Origin: an uncultured bacterium
GTDB taxonomy: Bacteria; Myxococcota_A; Polyangia; Polyangiales; Houyiibacteriaceae
Direction of reading: 5' to 3'
DNA length: 38,729 nucleotides
Assembly (NCBI GenBank): GCA_937984275.1
Contig: CALJYC010000156.1
Coordinates: forward strand, 1-38,729
Shown here: positions 31,522-38,729 of the stretch, piece by piece
Layout of the letters: each line of letters opens with the position of its first letter
Numbering within the stretch: the first letter of the stretch is position 1
Translations under genes and position numbers: made by a program
The notes under the pieces: generated by a model
Seen by the model: only the letters and a program-made list of their open reading frames with translations
The model's database searches: none
Told to the model about the DNA's origin: nothing

Positions 31522-33231
31522 ATGTCATCCAAAATTCAAAAGCGCGCCGCTAGTGAGTCCTTGCTCTTCCTCTTGTTCGCGGGCGGGATCCTCATCCTCC
31601 TCAACGTGCTCGTGGCGTACTTCCCTTCGCCGCGTGTCGACCTCACCCGGAACGGGCTCTTCTCTTTGGCCGAAGGCTCCGAACGGCTTGCCGGGAGTCT
31701 CGACGACCGCCTCGAGATTACTGCCTACTTCACCGAGAATCTCCCGCCTCCCTTCAACGCCACCGAGCGTCACGTGCGCGATTTGCTCTCCGAGTACGCC
31801 GCTGCGTCGAGCGGCCAAATCATCGTTCAATTCGTCAATCCGGACGACGAGGCGAAGCAGCAGGCAGCCCGCGCCGACGGCGTCCAACCAGTCGCACACC
31901 AGAAGATCGAGGAAGACCAGGTTGCGGTCGTCGAAGGCTACCGGGGCATGGTCCTGCGCTACCTCGACGAGACGCGGACGATCCCGGTCATTCAGGACAC
32001 GACGGGCCTCGAGTACATGATCACGTCCGCGATCAAGGAACTGGTCGGCGAGCGCAAGCCCGTCGGCATCATCAGCGGTCACGGAGGCCCCAGTCTCGAG
32101 CAGGGGCTGACGAGCCTGAGGTCCGTCCTGAAGCTGTATGACATCCGGGAAATCGACGCGACGCAGGAAATCGATACAGGGCTGGCTGCTGTGTTGGTCA
32201 TCGGCCCACAGGAGCCGTTCAGCACCGACGAGCTACGGCGCATCGACCAGTTCGTCATGCGTGGCGGCTCGCTCGGCGTCTTTGGCGGAACGCTTGCCGT
32301 GGACCTCGCCGGCCAAACCGGGCCCGCAGGCCGACCGGTGGACTCGCGCATCGACGGACTGCTCAGCGCCTGGGGCGTTCAATTGACATCGAAGATCGTG
32401 GCCGACGCGCAGTGCAGTCGCGCGCCGATGCGGGGGCCGATGGGCCTTCAAGTGCTCGTGCCCTACCCGCCGATCCCGGTGCTCCAACTCAACGCGGAAC
32501 AGCTCGAACATCCCGTCATGTTCCGACTGGCGTCACCCATGCTTCCGTTCGTTGCGCCGCTCGAAGTCGGGGACGCGCCGCCCGATGTGCAAATCACGGT
32601 TCTCGCGAACTCGTCCCAAGACTCGTGGACGATGTCGGGGCCAACGATCTCCCTCGAGCCCCGCAACCCCCGGGATTGGCAGATGACGTCGGACGCCGGT
32701 CCATTCGCACTGATGGTCGCCATCGAAGGCAAGTTGCCCTCGGCGTACGTGGCACCGATCAACGAAGAGGGCGCCAACGCGATTCAAGCTCCGCCGACGG
32801 CCGAAGGCAACGTTCGTGTGCTAGTCTCCGGAACGAGCACGTTCCTCGAGGACAGCTTCATGCCGCCACCGACCCAACAGGGCGACGTTCAGTTGAACGC
32901 GGCTCTGGCCCTCGCGCTCAACGCGATCGACTGGCTGGCAGCCGATTCGGACTTGATTGCGATTCGCGCCAAGACGATCGAAGAGCCGGCACTCGACATC
33001 CCAGATTCGGTGCTCGCCGCGGAAGACACCGCGCTTGCCGCCGCCGAAGAAGGCGACGAGGCGGGTGTCGAATCAGCACTGGCAGAACGCACGGCGGCGA
33101 TCGAATCTTGGGACGGCAAGAAGCGCGCGTACCGCTGGCTCAACACGCTCGGGATTCCGTTCCTCGTCGCGTTGTTTGGGCTGTTCCGGTGGCGACAGCG
33201 CTCGAACAAAAAGAAGACCCTCAAACTCTAG
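31522..33231 (+). CDS. GldG-like ABC-transporter auxiliary protein
   Basis: A 569-residue protein with an N-terminal membrane helix (about 14-34) directly followed by the family motif RVDLTRNGLFSLAEGSERLAGSL, a large extracytoplasmic part, and a second helix near the C-terminus (about 540-558) before a basic RSNKKK end. The first 200 residues match the GldG/ABC-transporter-auxiliary domain, including the thioredoxin-like YFTENLPPPFNATERHVRDLL and YMITSAIKELVGERKPVGIISGHGG. These proteins are thought to span the periplasm beside the permease. An Ala/Glu-rich coiled stretch (about 495-525) precedes the last helix. Start 3 bp after the permease stop. Confidence 0.88.
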   Translation: MSSKIQKRAASESLLFLLFAGGILILLNVLVAYFPSPRVDLTRNGLFSLAEGSERLAGSLDDRLEITAYFTENLPPPFNATERHVRDLLSEYAAASSGQIIVQFVNPDDEAKQQAARADGVQPVAHQKIEEDQVAVVEGYRGMVLRYLDETRTIPVIQDTTGLEYMITSAIKELVGERKPVGIISGHGGPSLEQGLTSLRSVLKLYDIREIDATQEIDTGLAAVLVIGPQEPFSTDELRRIDQFVMRGGSLGVFGGTLAVDLAGQTGPAGRPVDSRIDGLLSAWGVQLTSKIVADAQCSRAPMRGPMGLQVLVPYPPIPVLQLNAEQLEHPVMFRLASPMLPFVAPLEVGDAPPDVQITVLANSSQDSWTMSGPTISLEPRNPRDWQMTSDAGPFALMVAIEGKLPSAYVAPINEEGANAIQAPPTAEGNVRVLVSGTSTFLEDSFMPPPTQQGDVQLNAALALALNAIDWLAADSDLIAIRAKTIEEPALDIPDSVLAAEDTALAAAEEGDEAGVESALAERTAAIESWDGKKRAYRWLNTLGIPFLVALFGLFRWRQRSNKKKTLKL

Positions 33232-33249
33232 GCAAGGGGAAGACTCGCA

Positions 33250-34329
33250 ATGGAATGGCGAAAGAACCGGATTGCGATCGGAGCAGTGGCGTTTTTCATA
33301 CTGCTCGGTCTGACGCTGTGGGCGGTGAGCAGTAGGGACCGACAGCCGAGTGGGTCGGGAGAGATCCCGTCGGTGGAGCTCGACAAGGCCGCGATCACGA
33401 CGCTCGAGATCACCCGACCTGAGAACCAGCGAGTCGTGCTGTCCGTTGTCGATGGGGTTTGGCGCGTGACCGAACCGCTGGATGCCGCCGCCGACCAGAA
33501 CAACGTAGAGTCCGCCCTCAATCGGCTGGCCGACCTGAGCGTCACGCGCGTCGTCGCTACCAAGCCGGAGAACTACGCGCGACTGCAGGTCGACGATGCA
33601 AGCGCGGTGCAGGTCATCGTGAAGGCGGGCGAGGACACGCTAGCTCGGCTCATGGTCGGCAAGTACGGCAACGGCATGACGATGGTGCGGATCGACGACC
33701 GCACCGAGGTCTTCGGTGCGAGCGGCTCACTCCGCTACGCGTTCGACCGGGAGCTCAAGGTGTGGCGTGACCGACAGGTCGTCAGCGTCGAAGCGGCCAA
33801 CGTGCAGACGATCCGCTTCGAAAGCCCCAACGGGACGTTCCACTTCCAGCGCGAGGGCGAGGGCTGGACGGCCCTGGAAGGCCAAGACGACTTGGGCGCG
33901 TTCGATCCGAAACAGGTGACGGGTAACCTATCGACGGTGGCGCGACTAACCGCGTCCGACTTCGCTCCTGACGAGACGTCTGAGGCCAGAGCCGGGCTGA
34001 CGGAGCCCAAGGCCACCGTGACCATGACCTTGGCAGCAGATCCGAACGCGATCGTCCTCGAGCTCGGCGACAGCACAGAGCAAGCCGGCGAGCTGTACCT
34101 ACGGCGACGCGGTGAGTCGACGATCTACGTGATCTCGCAGTACCTAGCCGACCGGCTGCAACCCGACGCGAACGCATTCCAGACGCCGGAGGCGCCCCCG
34201 GCTCCGCCACAAGGGATGCCACCCGCACCGCCCGGAGGCCAACAGCAACCTCAGCTTCCTCCGGAAGTCATGCGGCAGCTGCAAGAGCAGATTCGGGCTC
34301 AGCAGGCGCAACAACAGCAGCAGCCGTAG
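33250..34329 (+). CDS. DUF4340 domain protein with Pro/Gln-rich tail
   Basis: A 359-residue membrane-anchored protein. One N-terminal helix (about 8-26) is followed by DUF4340-type repeats of beta-strand units in which W-x-V or W-x-A elements recur (DGVWRVTEPLDAAADQNNVE, then GEGWTALEG). These proteins regularly follow GldG-like genes and probably lie in the periplasm as part of the same complex. Residues about 310-359 are a low-complexity tail: first Pro/Gly/Ala (PEAPPAPPQGMPPAPPGG), then Gln-rich and helical, ending in five Gln and a Pro. Start 18 bp after the GldG stop with AAGGGGA upstream. Its stop is 4 bp from the stop of the convergent DUF423 gene. Confidence 0.85.
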   Translation: MEWRKNRIAIGAVAFFILLGLTLWAVSSRDRQPSGSGEIPSVELDKAAITTLEITRPENQRVVLSVVDGVWRVTEPLDAAADQNNVESALNRLADLSVTRVVATKPENYARLQVDDASAVQVIVKAGEDTLARLMVGKYGNGMTMVRIDDRTEVFGASGSLRYAFDRELKVWRDRQVVSVEAANVQTIRFESPNGTFHFQREGEGWTALEGQDDLGAFDPKQVTGNLSTVARLTASDFAPDETSEARAGLTEPKATVTMTLAADPNAIVLELGDSTEQAGELYLRRRGESTIYVISQYLADRLQPDANAFQTPEAPPAPPQGMPPAPPGGQQQPQLPPEVMRQLQEQIRAQQAQQQQQP

Positions 34330-34333
34330 TCTG

Positions 34334-34729
34334 CTAGTTACCGGCCCCGAGCCGCCAACCGGCAACCATCACGGCGCCCCAGCCGACCAAGAAGAACAAG
34401 CCCCCAACGGGCGTGATTGCGCCCAGCTTGGTCTGGCCCGTGATCGTCATGAGGTAGAGGCTGCCACTGAAGAGCGCGACGCCCGCGACGAAGGACCAGC
34501 CGGCCACCGTGGCCGAGGTGCCCGAGCCTCGATGAAGCAGCCACGCCGCGAACCCGAGAGCCAGCGCATGGGTGAGATGGTAGTGGGCGGCGGTGGTCCA
34601 CCACTCCAAACGCTTCACCCCGTCCGGGAGTGACTCCAGTCGAGATCGCAACCCATGCGCCCCAAACGCACCCAAAGCCACGGCGCTGAAGCCGAGCAAG
34701 CCCGATAGAACGACGAAGATCCGGATCAT
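34334..34729 (-). CDS. DUF423 (YgdD/TMEM256-like) membrane protein
   Basis: A 131-residue protein with four hydrophobic segments. It carries the family signature GAFGAHGLRSRLESLPD, then WWTTAAHYHLTHALALGF, then the small-residue-rich SGSLYLMTITGQTKLGAITPVGGLFFLVGW. The complete pattern matches YgdD-like proteins, whose function is unknown. It is divergent from sucA and convergent with the DUF4340 gene. Start at the ATG at 34729 gives the standard N-terminus. Confidence 0.9.
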   Translation of the reverse strand: MIRIFVVLSGLLGFSAVALGAFGAHGLRSRLESLPDGVKRLEWWTTAAHYHLTHALALGFAAWLLHRGSGTSATVAGWSFVAGVALFSGSLYLMTITGQTKLGAITPVGGLFFLVGWGAVMVAGWRLGAGN

Positions 34730-34843
34730 TGCCGCCCATGATGGGCCAACTGGCGCACGGCGACCAGCCCGCGCGGTAGCACCTCGCCAACGTACGGGTT
34801 AGGCTTCGCTGGCGACCGGGGTTTTTGGAGCCACGACTCGGAG

Positions 34844-37777
34844 ATGACCGCAGATTTCGGCGTAAACCAAGGGCTGGTCGAAGAGCAGTTTCTCAAGTGG
34901 GTAGACAACCCCCTTGCAGTGGACGAGGCGTGGCGAGCGTACTTCGAAAGCCTCACGCCGACCGACTGGCCGCAAATCTCGAGCGCGGGGACGGTGATCG
35001 CGCCGATCACTTCCACGGGTGTGTTGAGCCCGGCCCTGCTGCCATCGGACGGAAACGGCTCGGCAGCGTCGCTGGGGCCGGAGGAGTTTGACCGCGACGG
35101 GGGCGTGCGCGACTCGGTATTCTTGCCACCGACGGCGGAGACGACCTTGGCGCCGGTCGTCCCCGGAGAACGCACTTCGTTTCCACCCTCTTCCGAGGTG
35201 CTTGCAGCCAATGAGCTTCAGGCGCGTCTTTCGGCACTCATCAACGCATATCGCGTGCGCGGACATCTCTTCGCAAACCTCGATCCGCTTGGCCTGCATC
35301 GGGGGCCGCCCAAAGACGAATTCGTTCTGCAGCGCTACGGGCTCGCCCACGTCGACCCGGACACGATCTTTGCAACGGGCAACTTGGCAGGACCGGCAAC
35401 CGAGCCGCTGCGCTCCGTGCTCGAGCGCCTGAAAGACACCTACGCGCGAACGATCGGCGTCGAGTTCACCTTTCTCGAGAATCAGGAAGCGCGCGATTGG
35501 CTCCGTGAGCGCATGGAGCTCACGGGCAATCACATCGACCTGAGCCGCGAACAGCAGATCCGCATCCTCACGAAGCTCACCGATGCCGAGATCTTCGAAC
35601 AGTTCCTGCACACCAAATACACGGGCGCAAAGCGCTTCTCGCTGGAGGGTGGCGAGAGCGTGATCCCGATGCTGGACATTCTGGTGGAGCGCGCTTCAGA
35701 GCTCGGCGTCGAGGAGGTCGTCATCGGGATGGCGCACCGCGGGCGCCTCAATGTGATGGTCAACATCATGGAGATGAACGTCCGGCAGATCTTCGCCGGC
35801 TTCGAGGATGACGACCCCGAAACGTACGTCGGACGCGGCGACGTCAAGTACCACCTCGGGTATTCGCTCGATCGAAAGACCGCAAGCGGGAACAGCATCC
35901 ACATGACGCTTGCGTTCAACCCGAGCCATCTGGAGTGGGTCAACCCCGTGGTCGAGGGCCGCGTGCGCGCCAAGCAAGACCGCAAAGCAGACGAACACCG
36001 GATAAGCGTGCTGCCGCTGCTGATTCACGGCGATGCGGCATTCGTCGGCCAGGGGGTTGTCGCGGAGACGTTGAATCTCAGCCGGCTGCAAGCGTACGAA
36101 ACGGGCGGAACGGTCCACGTCGTCATCAACAATCAGATTGGGTTCACCACCAACCCCGAGGACTCGCGCTCGACGGCGTACTGCACGGACATCACGCGGA
36201 TGCTGCGGTGTCCGGTGTTCCACGTGAATGGCGAAGATCCCGAAGCGGTGGCACAGGCGGTGACGTTGGCGGCCGAGTATCGGCAACGCTTCCACGGCGA
36301 CGTCGTGCTCGATTTGTTCTGCTACAGAAAGTACGGCCACAACGAGGGCGACGAGCCTCGATTTACCCAGCCGGAGATGTACGCCGCGATCGACCGGAAG
36401 CAGACGGTCCGCGAGGTGTACATCGAGCACCTCGTCAAGACAGGGAAGCTGACGACCGAGCAGGCCGAAGAGATCAAGAGCAGGCGCCAGCAAGACTTGG
36501 AGAACGCCCTCGAAGACACGCGCAAGAACGGCAACTACAACCTCATCCCCGCCTCGATGTTGGGACTTTGGACCGAATACAAAGGCGGGAGCGATCTGGA
36601 CGTGCCCGACGCGGACACCCGCTTCGCGAGGGAGAAGCTCGACGACGCGCTCGATAAGCTGACCAGCTACCCCGACTGGTTCACGCCGCACCCTCGCATC
36701 AAGCGCTTCGTCCTCGACAAGCAACGCAAGGTCCTAGAAACAGGGGAAGGCGTGGACTGGGGCACCGCCGAGAACCTCGCTTTTGGAACCCTTCTCCTCG
36801 AAGGTGTCCGGTGCAGGCTGACGGGCCAGGATGTTCGGCGCGGCACCTTTAGCCACCGCCATGCGGTGATCTTCGACTCCGAAACCGGCCGCCGGTACAC
36901 ACGGCTGGGCCACCTGAGCCCCGACCAGGCGCACTTGGAAATCTACGACAGCTCGCTTTCTGAAGCGGGCGTCGTCGGCTTCGAGTGGGGCTACTCGCTC
37001 GACTCGCCGGATGCGCTGGTCTGCTGGGAAGCACAGTTCGGTGACTTCGTGAACACCGCGCAGGTGATCATCGACCAGTTCATCTCATCCTCCGAGGACA
37101 AGTGGCACCGGCTGAGCGGCTTGGTCCTGTTGCTCCCTCACGGCATGGAAGGCCAAGGTCCCGAGCACTCGAGCGCGAGACTCGAACGGTTCCTCCTGCT
37201 CTGCGCGGAAGACAACATGCAGGTGGTCAATCTCACGACACCCGCACAGCTCTTCCATTGCCTCCGTCGTCAGGTCCTACGCCCCTGGCGCAAGCCACTG
37301 ATCGTCATGAGCCCGAAGAGCCTCTTGCGGCATCGCCGCGCGATTAGCACGATGGACGAGCTCGCCGAGGGTGCGTTCCAACGAATCATCCCTGACGATC
37401 CGGTCGTCGATCCTAGCAAGGCGCGCCGCCTCGTGATGTGCACCGGGAAGATTTATTACGACCTTCTCGAACGCCGAGAGCGGGACGAGGTCGACGACAT
37501 CGGGATTCTCCGCGTCGAGCAGCTGTACCCACTTCGCGCGAGCGAGCTCCAGACCCGCCTCGCCCCCTACCCCAAGGACGTCGACTTGGTCTGGGTGCAA
37601 GAAGAGCCCTGGAACATGGGGGCTTGGTACTTCATGCGCGCGCGGCTACCGGAAATCCTCGGGAGCGAGCAGCCATTGCGCTGCATCGCCCGGCCAGAAA
37701 GCGCTAGCCCTGCCACCGGTTCCGGGGCCTCGCACAAGCTTGAGCAACAGCTTCTGATCGACGAAGTGTTTAGCTAG
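34844..37777 (+). CDS. sucA: 2-oxoglutarate dehydrogenase E1 component
   Basis: A 977-residue thiamine-diphosphate enzyme of the TCA cycle that decarboxylates 2-oxoglutarate and passes the succinyl group to the E2 lipoyl arm. The N-terminal E2-binding motif (FGVNQGLVEEQFLKWVDNP) is present. A second segment from about residue 120 begins LQARLSALINAYRVRGHLFANLDPLG. The active site has GMAHRGRLNVMVNIM (His298) and the diphosphate-binding GDAAFVGQGVV (Asp397) to NNQIGFTT; the C-terminal half has HGMEGQGPEHSSARLERFL. It lacks the E2-like catalytic domain fused in actinobacterial forms. GGAG directly abuts the ATG. Neither sucB nor lpd follows; a strong hairpin and the convergent hsp20 gene close the unit. 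Confidence 0.96.
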   Translation: MTADFGVNQGLVEEQFLKWVDNPLAVDEAWRAYFESLTPTDWPQISSAGTVIAPITSTGVLSPALLPSDGNGSAASLGPEEFDRDGGVRDSVFLPPTAETTLAPVVPGERTSFPPSSEVLAANELQARLSALINAYRVRGHLFANLDPLGLHRGPPKDEFVLQRYGLAHVDPDTIFATGNLAGPATEPLRSVLERLKDTYARTIGVEFTFLENQEARDWLRERMELTGNHIDLSREQQIRILTKLTDAEIFEQFLHTKYTGAKRFSLEGGESVIPMLDILVERASELGVEEVVIGMAHRGRLNVMVNIMEMNVRQIFAGFEDDDPETYVGRGDVKYHLGYSLDRKTASGNSIHMTLAFNPSHLEWVNPVVEGRVRAKQDRKADEHRISVLPLLIHGDAAFVGQGVVAETLNLSRLQAYETGGTVHVVINNQIGFTTNPEDSRSTAYCTDITRMLRCPVFHVNGEDPEAVAQAVTLAAEYRQRFHGDVVLDLFCYRKYGHNEGDEPRFTQPEMYAAIDRKQTVREVYIEHLVKTGKLTTEQAEEIKSRRQQDLENALEDTRKNGNYNLIPASMLGLWTEYKGGSDLDVPDADTRFAREKLDDALDKLTSYPDWFTPHPRIKRFVLDKQRKVLETGEGVDWGTAENLAFGTLLLEGVRCRLTGQDVRRGTFSHRHAVIFDSETGRRYTRLGHLSPDQAHLEIYDSSLSEAGVVGFEWGYSLDSPDALVCWEAQFGDFVNTAQVIIDQFISSSEDKWHRLSGLVLLLPHGMEGQGPEHSSARLERFLLLCAEDNMQVVNLTTPAQLFHCLRRQVLRPWRKPLIVMSPKSLLRHRRAISTMDELAEGAFQRIIPDDPVVDPSKARRLVMCTGKIYYDLLERRERDEVDDIGILRVEQLYPLRASELQTRLAPYPKDVDLVWVQEEPWNMGAWYFMRARLPEILGSEQPLRCIARPESASPATGSGASHKLEQQLLIDEVFS

Positions 37778-37809
37778 GGACGGTCCCACCGTTGGTCCCG
37801 GAATTAGCA

Positions 37810-37835
37810 GCGGCCCCGTCCGCGAACGGGGCCGC
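37810..37835. terminator. Hairpin between convergent sucA and hsp20
   Basis: A perfect 10-bp stem GCGGCCCCGT (37810-37819) and ACGGGGCCGC (37826-37835) closes a 6-base loop, 32 bp after sucA and 19 bp after the hsp20 stop on the other strand. No T-run follows on either side, so it would block 3' decay or act with Rho rather than be a classic intrinsic terminator. It can serve both genes. Confidence 0.6.
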
Positions 37836-37854
37836 AAGGGATAGATCTCTAAGC

Positions 37855-38268
37855 TTACTTCTTCGCGTTGACCGAAATGCTGCGCGGCGTGGGCGCGTCT
37901 TTCTTCGGAAGCCTCAACGCGAGCACGCCATCCTTCAGATCGGCGCTGATGTTGTCCGTGTCGACGGTTTCGGGAAGGGTGAACGATCGAGAGAAGCTGC
38001 CGTATTGGCGCTCGACACGGCGATAGGTGCCTTCGCTCTCTTCCTTCTCGACCTTACGTTCTCCGCGGATGGTGAGGACGTTCTTCTCGACGTCGATGTT
38101 GACCTCGTCGGCAGTCAAGCCCGGTACCTCGGCATCGACGAAGAAGGCGTCGTCCTCTTCGCGAATGTCGACGGCAACTTGAAATGCCTGCTTTGCAAGC
38201 CCCCTGCCACTAAGAAAGTGGTCATGGAGGCGGTTCATCTCTTCAAATGGATCCCAGCGAACCAACAT
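37855..38268 (-). CDS. Hsp20/alpha-crystallin small heat-shock protein
   Basis: A 137-residue small heat-shock protein that holds unfolding proteins in a refoldable state. N-terminal MLVRWDPFEEMNRL is typical of class A bacterial forms. The alpha-crystallin domain (about 35-125) has the VDAEVPGLTADEVNIDVEKNVLTIRGER core and the conserved A-x-x-x-x-G-V-L-x-L-x-x-P-K end (ADLKDGVLALRLPK). The C-terminal I-x-V tail motif (ISV) for oligomer assembly is present. The start at 38268 is chosen because GGAGGAG lies 6 bases upstream, overriding an ATG six codons earlier. Its leader can hide the ribosome-binding site. Convergent with sucA. Confidence 0.95.
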   Translation of the reverse strand: MLVRWDPFEEMNRLHDHFLSGRGLAKQAFQVAVDIREEDDAFFVDAEVPGLTADEVNIDVEKNVLTIRGERKVEKEESEGTYRRVERQYGSFSRSFTLPETVDTDNISADLKDGVLALRLPKKDAPTPRSISVNAKK

Positions 38269-38274
38269 GATGTA

Positions 38275-38317
38275 CTCCTCCGTCAACCTGCGTGTGCAGG
38301 CCCGGTCATTGCCGGAG
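38275..38317 (-). promoter_or_regulatory. hsp20 leader that can hide the ribosome-binding site
   Basis: On the minus strand the ribosome-binding site GGAGGAG is at 38281-38275. CTCCG upstream (38317-38313) can pair with CGGAG (38282-38278) over the first bases of that site. An inner CCTGC-ACAC-GCAGG hairpin (38300-38287) brings the two strands together. Small heat-shock genes in other bacteria are often controlled by RNA thermometers of this general design, so the role is a reasonable inference. There is no fourU or recognisable ROSE motif and no CIRCE operator. Confidence 0.4.
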
Positions 38318-38367
38318 CAGGCCAGGACGCGACCATCGCACCTCAGCCGTCTTCCGGCGATTGAGCC

Positions 38368-38395
38368 AAACTAAGCATGGAAACCGCACTGTCAA
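38368..38395 (-). promoter_or_regulatory. Candidate hsp20 promoter
   Basis: TTGACA on the minus strand (38395-38390), a 16-base spacer and TAGTTT (38373-38368). The -10 is poor, as could be for a regulated or alternative-sigma promoter. It would give a leader of about 90 bases including the ribosome-binding-site hairpin. Confidence 0.4.
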
Positions 38396-38403
38396 CTCTC
38401 GAA

Positions 38404-38431
38404 TTGACTGCATTTTGGGGCGCGATAGGCT
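38404..38431 (+). promoter_or_regulatory. Candidate promoter of the right-edge lipoprotein gene
   Basis: TTGACT (38404-38409), a 16-base spacer and TAGGCT (38426-38431) lie 8 bases before the lipoprotein ATG. The -35 faces the hsp20 -35 back to back, 8 bp apart, within an inverted GTCAA/TTGAC pair. As with two other genes here, the transcript would be nearly leaderless. Confidence 0.4.
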
Positions 38432-38439
38432 ACCGGCAG

Positions 38440-38729
38440 ATGAGGGTTTCAACGCTCGTGCTCGTGTTGGCGCTGGTGGGTGGCGCGCTAGCGGTAGGCT
38501 GCGTCGAGGATGTGCGCTTCAATCCGTCCGGATGCGACGTACACGTTCGGGGGCAGTGGCTCGTCGATGGACAGAATCCGACGGCCGAAACCTGCGGCAA
38601 CATCGGGTTGGTCGAGCTCGCCATCATCGATGAGCCGGAGCTCGAGTTTTGGGTCGCCCCCGAGTTCACGCTGAAATGCGACGCCCAGAGCGACTCCAAC
38701 GCCGTGGTCATCGACGGCGGTGCGTACCT
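38440..38729 (+). CDS. N-terminal part of a lipoprotein
   Basis: The frame opens at ATG 38440 and runs off the right edge without a stop (96 codons). A signal peptide of MRVSTLVLVLALVGGA type ends in the lipobox LAVGC, so the mature protein would be lipidated at Cys21. The mature part is acidic with scattered cysteines (SGCDVHV, TCGNIGL, LKCDAQS), suggesting disulphides, and beta-strand-like alternation. The pattern resembles that of uncharacterised myxobacterial outer-membrane lipoproteins. No function can be assigned. There is no ribosome-binding site, but a -10-like box 8 bases upstream of the ATG fits a leaderless transcript. Confidence 0.7.
   Translation, partial: MRVSTLVLVLALVGGALAVGCVEDVRFNPSGCDVHVRGQWLVDGQNPTAETCGNIGLVELAIIDEPELEFWVAPEFTLKCDAQSDSNAVVIDGGAY

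Noticed and set aside
35696-36724. Open frame of 342 codons antisense to sucA
   Set aside because: Mirror of a highly conserved gene in a GC-rich genome; no start signal.

Overview
GC-rich, densely packed chromosomal DNA from a Gram-negative bacterium. I judge it most likely to come from a Myxococcota or deltaproteobacterial-type lineage. The pointers are a serine/threonine kinase with the HRDVTPQN catalytic loop common in myxobacteria, a soluble TPR plus double cyclic-nucleotide-binding protein, cysteine-rich lipoproteins at both window edges, and an ArsR-methyltransferase regulator joined to adenosylhomocysteinase. This is inference from gene content; there is no rRNA to confirm it. I see no tRNA, rRNA, CRISPR array, prophage or transposase gene. 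Mobile DNA is limited to two copies of a CTAG-ended miniature element and a family of GGGGTCAGACCCC palindromes.

Layout. 1-2893: a truncated lipoprotein gene and, divergently, an aldehyde dehydrogenase followed by an HSL-type esterase, with a perfect 14-bp palindrome in the shared promoter region. 9686 down to 2860 (minus strand): a seven-gene run of glycosyltransferase, YbhB/PEBP protein, endonuclease III, M50 membrane protease, SahR-like regulator, adenosylhomocysteinase and YihY membrane protein. 9730-11674 (plus): hspQ with a switch-like leader, a miniature element, and glutamate dehydrogenase. 13619 down to 11688 (minus): a flavin reductase and a TPR/double-cNMP-binding protein. 13620-13997 has no gene but holds a REP-like palindrome and a strongly self-complementary stretch. 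13998-20323: an MBL hydrolase facing a pgi-glucokinase pair, a membrane pyrophosphatase (with the second miniature element at its stop codon) and fabD. 20361-22523 (plus): a small membrane protein, BolA, a CGFS glutaredoxin and a protein kinase.

22596-34329 is the most system-like region: two operons reading away from a 119-bp gap. Leftward run DUF58, a transglutaminase-like membrane protein, a MoxR AAA+ ATPase, a secreted TPR protein and a TVP38-family membrane protein. Rightward run an ABC-2 ATPase, its permease, a GldG-like protein and a DUF4340 protein. Many junctions are 4-bp ATGA overlaps or gaps of 2-3 bp, so the parts are probably made together. I infer a cell-envelope job for the locus; the substrate is unknown.

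34334-38729: a DUF423 membrane protein, 2-oxoglutarate dehydrogenase E1 without an adjacent E2 gene, a convergent Hsp20 gene whose leader can hide its ribosome-binding site, and a second truncated lipoprotein gene.

Most of the window is ordinary core metabolism (methyl cycle, glycolysis entry, nitrogen assimilation, TCA cycle, fatty-acid initiation, Fe-S trafficking). The less-described material is the divergent envelope locus, the two heat-shock leaders, the CTAG element, the structured gene-free stretch and the degenerate double-cNMP protein.
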